A stretch of DNA of 14,838 nucleotides. Origin: Gp13-AA77 sp036521995 (GTDB lineage: Bacteria > Acidobacteriota > Terriglobia > UBA7540). The stretch lies in NCBI GenBank assembly GCA_036521995.1, contig DATDGR010000325.1:1-14838 (forward strand), read 5' to 3'. The position numbers were made by a program, and so were the translations under genes. The notes under the pieces are model-generated. The model was given only the letters and a program-made list of their open reading frames with translations. It was not told the DNA's origin and did no database searches. Shown piece after piece: positions 6,033 to 11,822 of the stretch (the stretch's first letter is position 1; every line of letters starts with the position of its first letter).

Positions 6033-7220
6033 TTATCTCTTGACCCGCTTCAGCCAATCGCCAAACACAACGCCAAGCCACATGCTCACCACCGACACCA
6101 CGAATGCGATCGCCATATTGGTCCAGAACATCGCTGCGCTGGATTCCCATGCCACGAAGACGTGGCGCATGTCGGGCGAGTCGGGCGGCGTAAAGTAGGT
6201 GTAGTTGTTGTTGTTGAAGAACCAGTTGTTGGCCGCCGGCGTCATCATGAATGAAGCGAAAGGCCATTGCACCGCGACCAGGATGGCCAAAAAAGCCAGG
6301 CCGCCGAAAAGAATCTGGGCCCAGCGGCCCGCATTCTTGACCTTCGGCCATACCAGATCCATGAAAAACGCCGGAATTACCATAAGGAGCGGGAACGGCA
6401 AGGGCATCATGTGCGTGATGTTCTCGTACACCGGTCCCAATTTAGGCTGCGCCGGGAACAACGGTAGAATCCAGAGCATGGTGAGGCCGAAAAACGTGTA
6501 GATTCCGGTCATGATGGTCCGCGCCCAACGATGTCCGGTGACCCGCGCCAACGATTCTAGAATCAGCAACAGGCCGATGCTGATGACCACATAGGAGAAG
6601 GCGCTGTGTTGGAAGATGCGTCCGGTATTCTCGAGCTTGATGGTCATCATCTGGATCACGATGAAACCGCCGGTGGCCAGGAGCAGGTACTCGAGCAGTT
6701 TGCGGTTACGGCCTTCAGCGCGATTCAGCTCGGCCACGGTCAGAAACACGGCGCCCCAGTTGATGCCGAAGATCCCCAACGCCAGGAGCATGTGCGGCGG
6801 GCTCACAATCTTCACGTCGAGCCCATAGGCCTCATGCCACCAGTTGTCAAACGGCGCCGAAGTCAGCATCGCCGCCCCACCCCAGGCCAGAATAAAAGCG
6901 CCCAACGGTCCCAGGAAGCCCAGCACGTTGACCGAGGTCTGCTTGGCCTGCGCGGAACCAGCGAACGTGGTGCGGAAAATCACACCGGAAGAAGCCAGCC
7001 CGGCCACCACGGCGCCAAATTGGATCAGGAGGTGGGCCGGTGTCCAGAAGGAATCGCGGCCGATCGTCATGTGCCACGAGATGTCCCAATAAACGCCGGT
7101 AGCGATGGCCGCCGAAGCGATCAGACCTGCCCAGCTCAGCCAGGGGGTGGACGCCGTCCTGGCGCGGGCCACCTGAGCGACTCCGGTCGAGGGATGAGTG
7201 CCGATGGTCGTTGTATTCAT
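6033..7220 (-). CDS. PmoC/AmoC-like copper membrane protein, possibly a C-A fusion
   Basis: This polytopic protein has 395 residues and about eight or nine helices. Residues 43-66 contain DISWHMTIGRDSFWTPAH, close to the WHMT-x2-RD-x3-TP-x-H signature of AmoC/PmoC, giving D46, H50 and H63. Residues 125-143 contain DNWWHEAYGLD, then SPPH, giving D125, H129 and H143. I recall PmoC of Methylococcus using Asp156/His160/His173 (CuC) and Asn227/His231/His245 (CuD). The spacings (+4/+13 and +4/+14) are the same here, with Asp in place of Asn. Residues about 180-395 resemble PmoA in places: LPFPLLMVIPAFFMDLVW, then NNYTYFTPPDSPDMR. PmoC is usually near 260 residues with helices before the first site; here the site lies in the first helix region. 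The start at 7220 is set by GGGGAGG four bases upstream; an extension to 7271 is unlikely. Substrate and activity are unknown. Confidence 0.7.
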   Translation of the reverse strand: MNTTTIGTHPSTGVAQVARARTASTPWLSWAGLIASAAIATGVYWDISWHMTIGRDSFWTPAHLLIQFGAVVAGLASSGVIFRTTFAGSAQAKQTSVNVLGFLGPLGAFILAWGGAAMLTSAPFDNWWHEAYGLDVKIVSPPHMLLALGIFGINWGAVFLTVAELNRAEGRNRKLLEYLLLATGGFIVIQMMTIKLENTGRIFQHSAFSYVVISIGLLLILESLARVTGHRWARTIMTGIYTFFGLTMLWILPLFPAQPKLGPVYENITHMMPLPFPLLMVIPAFFMDLVWPKVKNAGRWAQILFGGLAFLAILVAVQWPFASFMMTPAANNWFFNNNNYTYFTPPDSPDMRHVFVAWESSAAMFWTNMAIAFVVSVVSMWLGVVFGDWLKRVKR

Positions 7221-7224
7221 GCAG

Positions 7225-7231
7225 CCTCCCC
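7225..7231 (-). promoter_or_regulatory. Shine-Dalgarno GGGGAGG of the PmoC-like gene
   Basis: On the minus strand GGAGG-TG-GGGAGG precedes the ATG at 7220, with the nearer GGAGG four bases away. It fixes the start at MNTTTIG rather than at the ATG 51 bases upstream, whose peptide (MAVQCILYKQ) has no family support. Confidence 0.6.
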
Positions 7232-7259
7232 ACCTCCAACTCTGCTTATACAGAATACA

Positions 7260-7275
7260 CTGAACCGCCATTCAG
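7260..7275. repeat. Short inverted repeat between aroF and the PmoC-like gene
   Basis: CTGAA-CCGCCA-TTCAG is a 5-base inverted repeat 15 bases after the aroF stop, about 40 bases before the PmoC-like start. On the minus strand a TATAAG follows it, which could be a -10 element, but no good -35 is at the right distance. No U-tract follows, so it is not an intrinsic terminator. It could be an operator or chance; either way the PmoC-like gene may have its own promoter here. Confidence 0.25.
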
Positions 7276-7289
7276 CCACTCATCATTTA

Positions 7290-8321
7290 TCACGCGGTCG
7301 CCAGGTGAGAGCTGACGGCGACCGCCCGCAGCGGCGCCCTCAGGCCGGTCATCAGACGGCCAAACTCGTCGAGGTTCAAAGACTGCGCCCCGTCGGACAT
7401 CGCGCGCTCCGGACAGGGATGCACCTCGATCATCAGCCCATCGGCGCCAATGGCCAGCGCCGCGCGGCTGGCCGGCGCGATTAGATCGCGGCGTCCCGTA
7501 CCGTGCGAAGGGTCGGCTATGACCGGCAGGTGGGAAAGCTCGCGGGCCAGCGCCACGGCGGCCAAATCCAGGGTGTTGCGGGTCTCGGTTTCAAAAGTCT
7601 TGATACCGCGCTCGCACAGCACGACGTTGGGATTTCCTCCCGCCAGCAGGTATTCGGCCGCCAGCAACCATTCCTTGATGGTCGCCGAAGGTCCGCGCTT
7701 GAGCAGCACGGGCTTCGAAGATTTGGCGAGCTGGCGCAGCAGGTCGTAATTCTGCATATTGCGCGCGCCCACCTGCAGCATGTCGGCATGTTGGCTGATG
7801 AGCTGGATGTCGTTGGTACTCATTACCTCCGTCACGATGGGCAGACCAGTTTCCGATCGCGCTTCACGAAGCAGTTCAAGCGCTTCCAGGCCCAGTCCCT
7901 GAAAATCGTAAGGCGAAGTACGCGGCTTGTAAGCTCCCCCGCGCAAAAGCGACGCGCCTAGAGCCTTGATGCCGCGCGCCGTCGAGAGAATCTGCGTCCC
8001 GGACTCCACCGAGCACGGCCCCGCGATCACGACCGCTTCTTCCCCACCGATGGTGACTCCGCCCACGACCACCCGCGTGCGGTCTGGGCGTGTCTGGCGG
8101 CTCACGAGCTTGAAGGGATGAGCGATCGGCACTACATCCTCTACGCCGGGCGCAGCCCTGAGCGCCTCCAGGGCCGCTCGCGATCCTCCCGAGCCCACTG
8201 CGGCGACGATCGCACGTTCCGAGCCTCGCGTCACATGCGGCTGGAACCCGCATTCCTTCACGCGCTCGATAACATGCTCAAGTTCGGCCTCGGTCGATCC
8301 TGCCGCCATGTTAATGACCAT
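7290..8321 (-). CDS. aroF: 3-deoxy-7-phosphoheptulonate synthase, type I-beta, with N-terminal regulatory domain
   Basis: DAHP synthase condenses phosphoenolpyruvate and erythrose 4-phosphate, the first step of the shikimate pathway (cytosol). Residues 1-70 form the small ferredoxin-like regulatory domain seen in Thermotoga-type enzymes, where it senses Phe/Tyr. The TIM barrel follows: VVIAGPCSVES (97-107), GGAYKPRTSPYDFQGLG (128-144), VGARNMQNYDLL (184-195), LLKRG (206-210), IADPSHGTGRRD (268-279) and GLMIEVHPCPERAMSDG (295-311). The metal ligands are probably C103, H273, E299 and D310, close to the Thermotoga positions. The length of 343 is normal for this class. Its start overlaps the end of aroQ by 11 bases, and AAGGAG lies seven bases upstream inside aroQ, so the two are one operon. 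Expression is predicted to follow the attenuator ahead of aroQ. The symbol follows the usual bacterial name; aroG or aroA are also used. Confidence 0.95.
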   Translation of the reverse strand: MVINMAAGSTEAELEHVIERVKECGFQPHVTRGSERAIVAAVGSGGSRAALEALRAAPGVEDVVPIAHPFKLVSRQTRPDRTRVVVGGVTIGGEEAVVIAGPCSVESGTQILSTARGIKALGASLLRGGAYKPRTSPYDFQGLGLEALELLREARSETGLPIVTEVMSTNDIQLISQHADMLQVGARNMQNYDLLRQLAKSSKPVLLKRGPSATIKEWLLAAEYLLAGGNPNVVLCERGIKTFETETRNTLDLAAVALARELSHLPVIADPSHGTGRRDLIAPASRAALAIGADGLMIEVHPCPERAMSDGAQSLNLDEFGRLMTGLRAPLRAVAVSSHLATA

Positions 8322-8664
8322 TGCTGTGCTCCTTACCCAGGCGGCGGACCGCCAGGGATTTTCTACGTTGTTGCCGCATCGACTCGATCCCGATCCTTCG
8401 GGTTTCGAGGATGACGCGGCGGAAGATTTTGTTAACGCTTTCTTGGCTCAGCGGACCCTGGTTTCGGCCGCGTATGCGCGAGAGCACTTGGCGCTCGCGG
8501 CGGCGGTCATAGGCCGGCAGGCCGGAAGCGATCTTGACCACGCCCAGCTCGCAGGCAACCCTGGCCCTGTGGTTGAGTAGCCGCAGCAACTCGTTGTCTA
8601 GGCGGTCGATTTCGCAACGCCATTTCTTGAGCCTCGAGGCCCCTCGCTCAGTGCCTTGGTTCAT
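8311..8664 (-). CDS. aroQ: Chorismate mutase, AroQ class
   Basis: This 117-residue all-helical chorismate mutase converts chorismate to prephenate, committing flux to Phe and Tyr. The AroQ pattern is clear. There is an N-terminal IDRLDNELLRLLNHRARVA helix containing R33, then K44 (GVVK). The YDRRRERQVLSRI segment supplies D53, R56 and E57, and IFRRVILETRRI (80-91) forms the last active-site helix. The C-terminal 20 residues are basic and extend beyond the usual domain. An in-frame TAA lies 27 bases before the ATG at 8664, so the start cannot be far upstream; a GGGGAT is the only weak ribosome-binding candidate. It is the first structural gene after the Phe/Tyr attenuator and overlaps aroF by 11 bases. 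In many bacteria these two activities are fused or physically associated; here they are split but translationally close. Confidence 0.93.
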   Translation of the reverse strand: MNQGTERGASRLKKWRCEIDRLDNELLRLLNHRARVACELGVVKIASGLPAYDRRRERQVLSRIRGRNQGPLSQESVNKIFRRVILETRRIGIESMRQQRRKSLAVRRLGKEHSNGH

Positions 8665-8821
8665 GGATATTGATCCCCATGCAACTAACTCTTACAAAAC
8701 GCGCCATCCTCGAACTCCGTCCAACGAGCCTGGGCTTTGATCAAGCACCCGAATCGACCCCTGGAATGACGATCTCTTGTAAATTTAAGTCTGTTCTCGG
8801 ACACGTTCTCAGGACCGCCCC
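8665..8821 (-). other. Post-terminator leader segment before aroQ, no gene seen
   Basis: These 157 bases lie between the attenuator terminator and the aroQ start. They belong to the read-through transcript. I see no convincing ORF, no strong promoter and no second terminator. The forward-strand reading frames that cross it have no ribosome-binding site or family similarity. Confidence 0.5.
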
Positions 8822-8855
8822 AAAAAGCAAAAACCGCAACCCTGGGGGGTCGCGG
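8822..8855 (-). terminator. Intrinsic terminator of the aroQ-aroF attenuator
   Basis: On the minus strand CCGCGACCC (8855-8847), loop CCCA, and GGGTTGCGG (8842-8834) form a nine-pair stem with one G-U. It is followed at once by TTTTTGCTTTTT (8833-8822). It lies upstream of aroQ, not downstream of a gene, which is the hallmark of an attenuator. It would stop leader transcripts about 158 bases before the aroQ ATG. Confidence 0.85.
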
Positions 8856-8938
8856 CTCGCGGTGTTTATGATGTGTAATGTTCTACATTGTCCGCACACC
8901 ATCCGCTTCGCCGCTACCCGTAAAGGAATAGCGGTAGC
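8834..8938 (-). promoter_or_regulatory. Attenuator with mutually exclusive hairpins (segments 1-4)
   Basis: Four segments on the minus strand can pair in two ways. Segment 1 is GCTACCGCTA (8938-8929) and overlaps the Tyr codons of the leader. Segment 2 is GGGTAGCGG (8919-8911). Segment 3 is CCGCGACCC (8855-8847), and segment 4 is GGGTTGCGG (8842-8834). Segments 1:2 pair through CCGCTA/TAGCGG or GCTACC/GGTAGC, which leaves 3:4 free to form the terminator. Segments 2:3 pair at eight of nine positions (plus a flanking C-G) and form the antiterminator. Segments 2 and 4 are identical at eight of nine bases, as expected for competing strands. A ribosome stalled on Phe/Tyr codons would cover segment 1, release segment 2, and allow read-through. 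Unlike E. coli trp, segment 2 lies inside the leader ORF, so a ribosome reaching the stop has already cleared it. Confidence 0.8.
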
Positions 8939-8969
8939 TAAAAGCGAACGTAAATCGGCTGGCGTGCAT
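8883..8969 (-). CDS. Phe/Tyr-rich leader peptide of the aroQ-aroF attenuator (28 aa)
   Basis: The small ORF reads MHASRFTFAFSYRYSFTG, then ten more residues to a TAG. Phe codons are at 6, 8, 10 and 16, and Tyr codons at 12 and 14: six aromatic codons in eleven. This is the composition expected of a leader sensing charged tRNA-Phe and tRNA-Tyr, analogous in logic to enterobacterial pheL. The codon run lies on and just before attenuator segment 1, and the terminator follows the stop by about 28 bases. No Shine-Dalgarno precedes the ATG. The predicted -10 ends nine bases upstream, so the message may be leaderless or nearly so. It is too short for usual gene callers. Translation has not been shown; the coincidence of composition, position and structure is the evidence. 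Confidence 0.82.
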   Translation of the reverse strand: MHASRFTFAFSYRYSFTGSGEADGVRTM

Positions 8970-8978
8970 GCTGGACGG

Positions 8979-9008
8979 ATAGTAGTCTAGCTCGTTCCGG
9001 AAAGTCAA
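8979..9008 (-). promoter_or_regulatory. Promoter of the leader-aroQ-aroF operon
   Basis: On the minus strand TTGACT (9008-9003) and TACTAT (8984-8979) are 18 bases apart, a good sigma-70-type pair. The predicted start of transcription is near 8970-8973, at or just before the leader ATG at 8969. The -35 box overlaps the ribosome-binding site of the divergent decarboxylase gene, so transcription of the two directions may interfere. Confidence 0.65.
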
Positions 9009-9017
9009 GGAAGGCTC

Positions 9018-10472
9018 ATGAAAACTGCAGATTCAAAGCACCCCAAGAGCTCTAACCCTCAAGCCCCTCCAGCTCAAGCATGGCCCGACTACGTCGAAGA
9101 CTTCCGCCGCGCTGGCCATGAAACCGTGGATTGGATTGCACACTATCTCTCAAGCGTCGGCAACCTACCGGTTCTAGCCCAGACCAAACCCGGCGGTCTC
9201 TTCGACAGCCTGCCGCAGTCTGCTCCGGACCAGGGCCAAGCTTTTTCGGCGATCCTGCGTGACTTCGATCAACAGATCATGCCGGCGGTCACGCAGTGGA
9301 ACCATCCCCGGTTTTTTGCGTACTTTGCCTGCACCGGATCAACGCCAGCGGTCGTGGGCGAGATGCTGGCTGCGGCGCTCAACACCAACGGGCTGCACTG
9401 GAAGACCTCGCCCGCTGTAGCTGAACTCGAAGAACGCACGCTCGACTGGTTACGGCAATGGCTCGGGCTGCCGGAAGGCTGGTTCGGCATTGTCTATGAC
9501 ACGGCTTCCACCAGTAGCATGCACGCCATCGTGTGCGCGCGAGAGATGGTGGCACCGGAAGCGCGCCGCGAAGGCAGCCACGGCGACCTCGTGCTCTACA
9601 CCTCTGAGCAGTCGCATTCGTCGATCGAGAAGGGTGCGATTGCCGTAGGGCTGGGCCAGAACAACGTGCGCAAGGTTCCGGTCGATTCCGTTTTCAGCAT
9701 GCGCGCCGATGCCCTGGCCGCGATGGTCGACGAAGATCGCGCAGCGGGCAAGCGTCCCGCCTGCGTGGTAGCCACAATTGGCACAACGTCTTCCACCAGT
9801 ATCGATCCTTTGTCCGCAATCGAGGACATCGCCGAGAAACACGGGATGTGGGTGCACGTGGATGCGGCCTACGCTGGAGCGGCGGCGATACTACCCGAAC
9901 ATCGCCACATTTTCAGTGGAGTAGAGCGCGCCCATTCTCTGGTCTTCAACGCCCACAAGTGGATGCTCACGCCTATCGATCTGAGTGCTTTTTACACCCG
10001 GAGGCCCGATATCCTGCGCCGCGCCTTCTCGCTCACGCCGGAATACCTCAAGACCCAGGAAGATCCGCGTGCCCACAACTTGATGGATTTCGGCTTGCCT
10101 CTTGGCCATCGCTTCCGCGCCCTGAAACTCTGGTTCGTGATGCGCTACTTCGGGCGCGACCGCATTGAGACCATGTTGCGTTCGCACATCGCATGGGCGC
10201 AGCGCTTTGCGGCCCTGGTGGACGCCGATCCGAAGTTCGAGCGCGTGGCGCCCGTGCCTTTCTCCGTCGTCTGCTTCCGCTACAAAGGCTCCGACGCCGA
10301 GAACCAGTCTCTTCAGGAACAGGTAAATGCCTCAGGCCGGGTATTCATCTCAGGCACGGTGCTGAACAGAAAATTCGTTCTGAGGATGGCCATCGGCAAT
10401 TTGGCCACGACGTGGAACGATGTCGAGGAACTGTGGAGGCTGATTCAGAAGGCGTCCGCGGAACTTCCCTGA
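9018..10472 (+). CDS. PLP-dependent group II decarboxylase, aromatic-L-amino-acid decarboxylase type
   Basis: This 484-residue enzyme has the AADC/TyrDC/histidine-decarboxylase fold. Visible family landmarks are HPRFFAYF (96-103), NGLHWKTSPAVAELE (124-138), YDTASTSSMHA (160-170), H200 in EQSHSS (stacks on PLP), VATIGTTSS (251-259), D282 in HVDAAYAG, and the Schiff-base lysine K314 in FNAHKWMLT. The H-D-K spacing matches human AADC closely. These enzymes release CO2 from Tyr, Phe, Trp or DOPA to give amines; some relatives are aldehyde synthases. The substrate cannot be fixed from sequence, but an aromatic one fits the location next to the Phe/Tyr biosynthetic operon. AAGGAAGG lies three bases before the ATG. 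No clear promoter was found for this strand; it must lie within or upstream of the region that encodes the opposite leader peptide. Confidence 0.9.
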   Translation: MKTADSKHPKSSNPQAPPAQAWPDYVEDFRRAGHETVDWIAHYLSSVGNLPVLAQTKPGGLFDSLPQSAPDQGQAFSAILRDFDQQIMPAVTQWNHPRFFAYFACTGSTPAVVGEMLAAALNTNGLHWKTSPAVAELEERTLDWLRQWLGLPEGWFGIVYDTASTSSMHAIVCAREMVAPEARREGSHGDLVLYTSEQSHSSIEKGAIAVGLGQNNVRKVPVDSVFSMRADALAAMVDEDRAAGKRPACVVATIGTTSSTSIDPLSAIEDIAEKHGMWVHVDAAYAGAAAILPEHRHIFSGVERAHSLVFNAHKWMLTPIDLSAFYTRRPDILRRAFSLTPEYLKTQEDPRAHNLMDFGLPLGHRFRALKLWFVMRYFGRDRIETMLRSHIAWAQRFAALVDADPKFERVAPVPFSVVCFRYKGSDAENQSLQEQVNASGRVFISGTVLNRKFVLRMAIGNLATTWNDVEELWRLIQKASAELP

Positions 10473-10569
10473 AAGGACTTTAGTCGCGAACGCACGCGAA
10501 CAAACCAGACGGAGCCCAGCAAGTGAAGCTTGGATGTGTTGGGTGTTGATTCGCGGCCCGGACTTGGCC

Positions 10570-11586
10570 TTACGCGAAGCGCCGGCTGAACAGATAAACC
10601 AGATAGGCTCCACTCAGGAACATGGCTTCCAGCGTAAGAAACATCACCAGGAAACTGTTGTGGATGCGCACGAGTAGTTTGTTGCCCAGGCTCCATTCGG
10701 CGGCCGGGACACGCAGCTGCATGGCTTTGTACATAGCCCGGGCGACCCCGGCAAAGTACCACACCAGCAAGACATAGAAGCCGAGCCAGAACATAATCCA
10801 AAACAGCGGCCCGACCGTCTCCGAAAAGCCTGTGATGCCCCAGGATGTGCCGCTCAAGGCGAAGTTCATGAACACCAGGAACACCAGGTTCAACCACAGT
10901 CCGCCGGCGGTGGCGAAGTAGAGATAGTAATCGCCAGCCGCGCGGACGTTGGCCTTAGGAAAATCGTGCCGAGCACCTCCCGCCACCAGCCCTGCGCCGA
11001 ACACCAGAGCCAGGGTAAAGATGAGCGGTGTCCCCGAATTCAGAATCGCTTCTGCCCGCTGGCGAGCCTGAAGATCGATTTCCTGATCCGCCGCCTTCTG
11101 CTTGAACTCCTCGAGTGATTTCTGCGAATCCTCGAGTGCACTGGCAACCTGGCGCAAGGCTTCTTCGCGAGGCACGGTCTTCCACACAATGGCTTTTGGG
11201 GACACCAGGATCTTCTTTCTCTCGGCCTCCGCGGCATCCATAATGCCCTGCTGCCGCCTGGTCTCGACCTGGAGGTCGGCACGCAAAGCCACAATCTGGT
11301 CTTGCAGTTTGCCGCTGTCACGGGTGTTGTACCAGTTGAGGAAGGCCACGATCAACGCCACCACCACCAGTCCTTCCAGAGCAAAAGTGCGCGGTGAGGC
11401 CCATCCGGGAAGCGTAGATGGGGAGGCGTACGCCAGCAGCTCCGGGCTGTCCTCGATCATCTTCTTCTGTTTAACGAACGGGATGAAGCCCGCCTGCCGA
11501 TTCCAAAGCGAGCGCAGGTGGTCCAGCGGCGAAAGTTGAATCTCACCTTCCTGCTGTTCGTTCGGGTCTTGAAACACTGTCTCCAT
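10570..11586 (-). CDS. Unrecognised membrane protein with long coiled coil
   Basis: I do not recognise the family of this 338-residue protein. Residues 1-65 are polar and probably cytoplasmic. A helix at about 69-85 is followed by a long heptad-like, Glu/Lys/Gln-rich stretch (about 92-178, e.g. ALRADLQVETRRQQGIMDAA and ALEDSQKSLEEFKQKAADQE). Four more hydrophobic segments follow at about 184-204, 218-243, 259-285 and 310-334, ending in a short basic tail. The layout (one helix, soluble coiled coil, four-helix membrane domain) suggests an oligomeric envelope sensor or scaffold, but nothing catalytic is seen. It is flanked by a convergent decarboxylase and a divergent glucoamylase, so context gives no function. 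The ATG at 11586 lacks a clear Shine-Dalgarno. A possible promoter about 25 bases upstream would give a very short leader. Confidence 0.7.
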   Translation of the reverse strand: METVFQDPNEQQEGEIQLSPLDHLRSLWNRQAGFIPFVKQKKMIEDSPELLAYASPSTLPGWASPRTFALEGLVVVALIVAFLNWYNTRDSGKLQDQIVALRADLQVETRRQQGIMDAAEAERKKILVSPKAIVWKTVPREEALRQVASALEDSQKSLEEFKQKAADQEIDLQARQRAEAILNSGTPLIFTLALVFGAGLVAGGARHDFPKANVRAAGDYYLYFATAGGLWLNLVFLVFMNFALSGTSWGITGFSETVGPLFWIMFWLGFYVLLVWYFAGVARAMYKAMQLRVPAAEWSLGNKLLVRIHNSFLVMFLTLEAMFLSGAYLVYLFSRRFA

Positions 11587-11601
11587 CGTAGCCAGCAGAG
11601 T

Positions 11602-11629
11602 TATTTAGCACAGTTTTCAAGGGGGTCAA
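11602..11629 (-). promoter_or_regulatory. Possible promoter of the coiled-coil membrane protein
   Basis: On the minus strand TTGACC (11629-11624) is followed after 16 bases by TAAATA (11607-11602). The predicted transcript would start about 10 bases before the ATG at 11586. The -35 is good and the -10 poor, so this is tentative. Confidence 0.35.
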
Positions 11630-11742
11630 AACACCAGTGGTGCAATGGGTTACATACACCGACGGGGATAGCGGCCGAGGGCTTGCGGACGGGCGGGAGC
11701 CAGGCGCACAAAAACCGGCGACAGGCACCGCAGTCGGGCATT

Positions 11743-11760
11743 GGGTGGCGCTCGCCACCC
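11743..11760. repeat. Perfect 8-base inverted repeat in the divergent intergenic region
   Basis: GGGTGGCG-CT-CGCCACCC is a perfect palindrome in the 236-base gap between the coiled-coil membrane protein and the GH15 gene. It ends 62 bases before the GH15 start. No T-run follows on either strand, so it is not a standard terminator. It may be an operator for the GH15 gene or a copy of a dispersed palindromic repeat; the rest of the gap shows no ORF with support. Confidence 0.5.
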
Positions 11761-11766
11761 GGGCAT

Positions 11767-11795
11767 TTGCATCCGAGCACCACGTTCTTTATCGT
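11767..11795 (+). promoter_or_regulatory. Possible promoter of the GH15 gene
   Basis: TTGCAT (11767-11772) and TATCGT (11790-11795) are 17 bases apart. A transcript would start near 11802, leaving about 20 bases that contain the AGGTGA ribosome-binding site ahead of the ATG at 11823. Both boxes match the consensus only partly. Confidence 0.35.
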
Positions 11796-11822
11796 GAAAG
11801 CGGCAACACCAGGTGACCGACC

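Noticed and set aside
4394..7220. Calling the locus a methane or ammonia monooxygenase
   Set aside because: The proteins are highly divergent, the CuB histidines are altered and no canonical PmoA is present; motif similarity does not fix a substrate.
7260..7275. Terminator for aroF
   Set aside because: The five-base inverted repeat lacks a U-tract on the minus strand.
8670..8990. Plus-strand ORF crossing the aroQ leader
   Set aside because: It has no ribosome-binding site or similarity, and the region is fully explained by the opposite-strand attenuator.
10484..10499. TCGCG-6-CGCGA inverted repeat after the decarboxylase as a terminator
   Set aside because: The stem is only five bases and no T-run follows, so it is not convincing.
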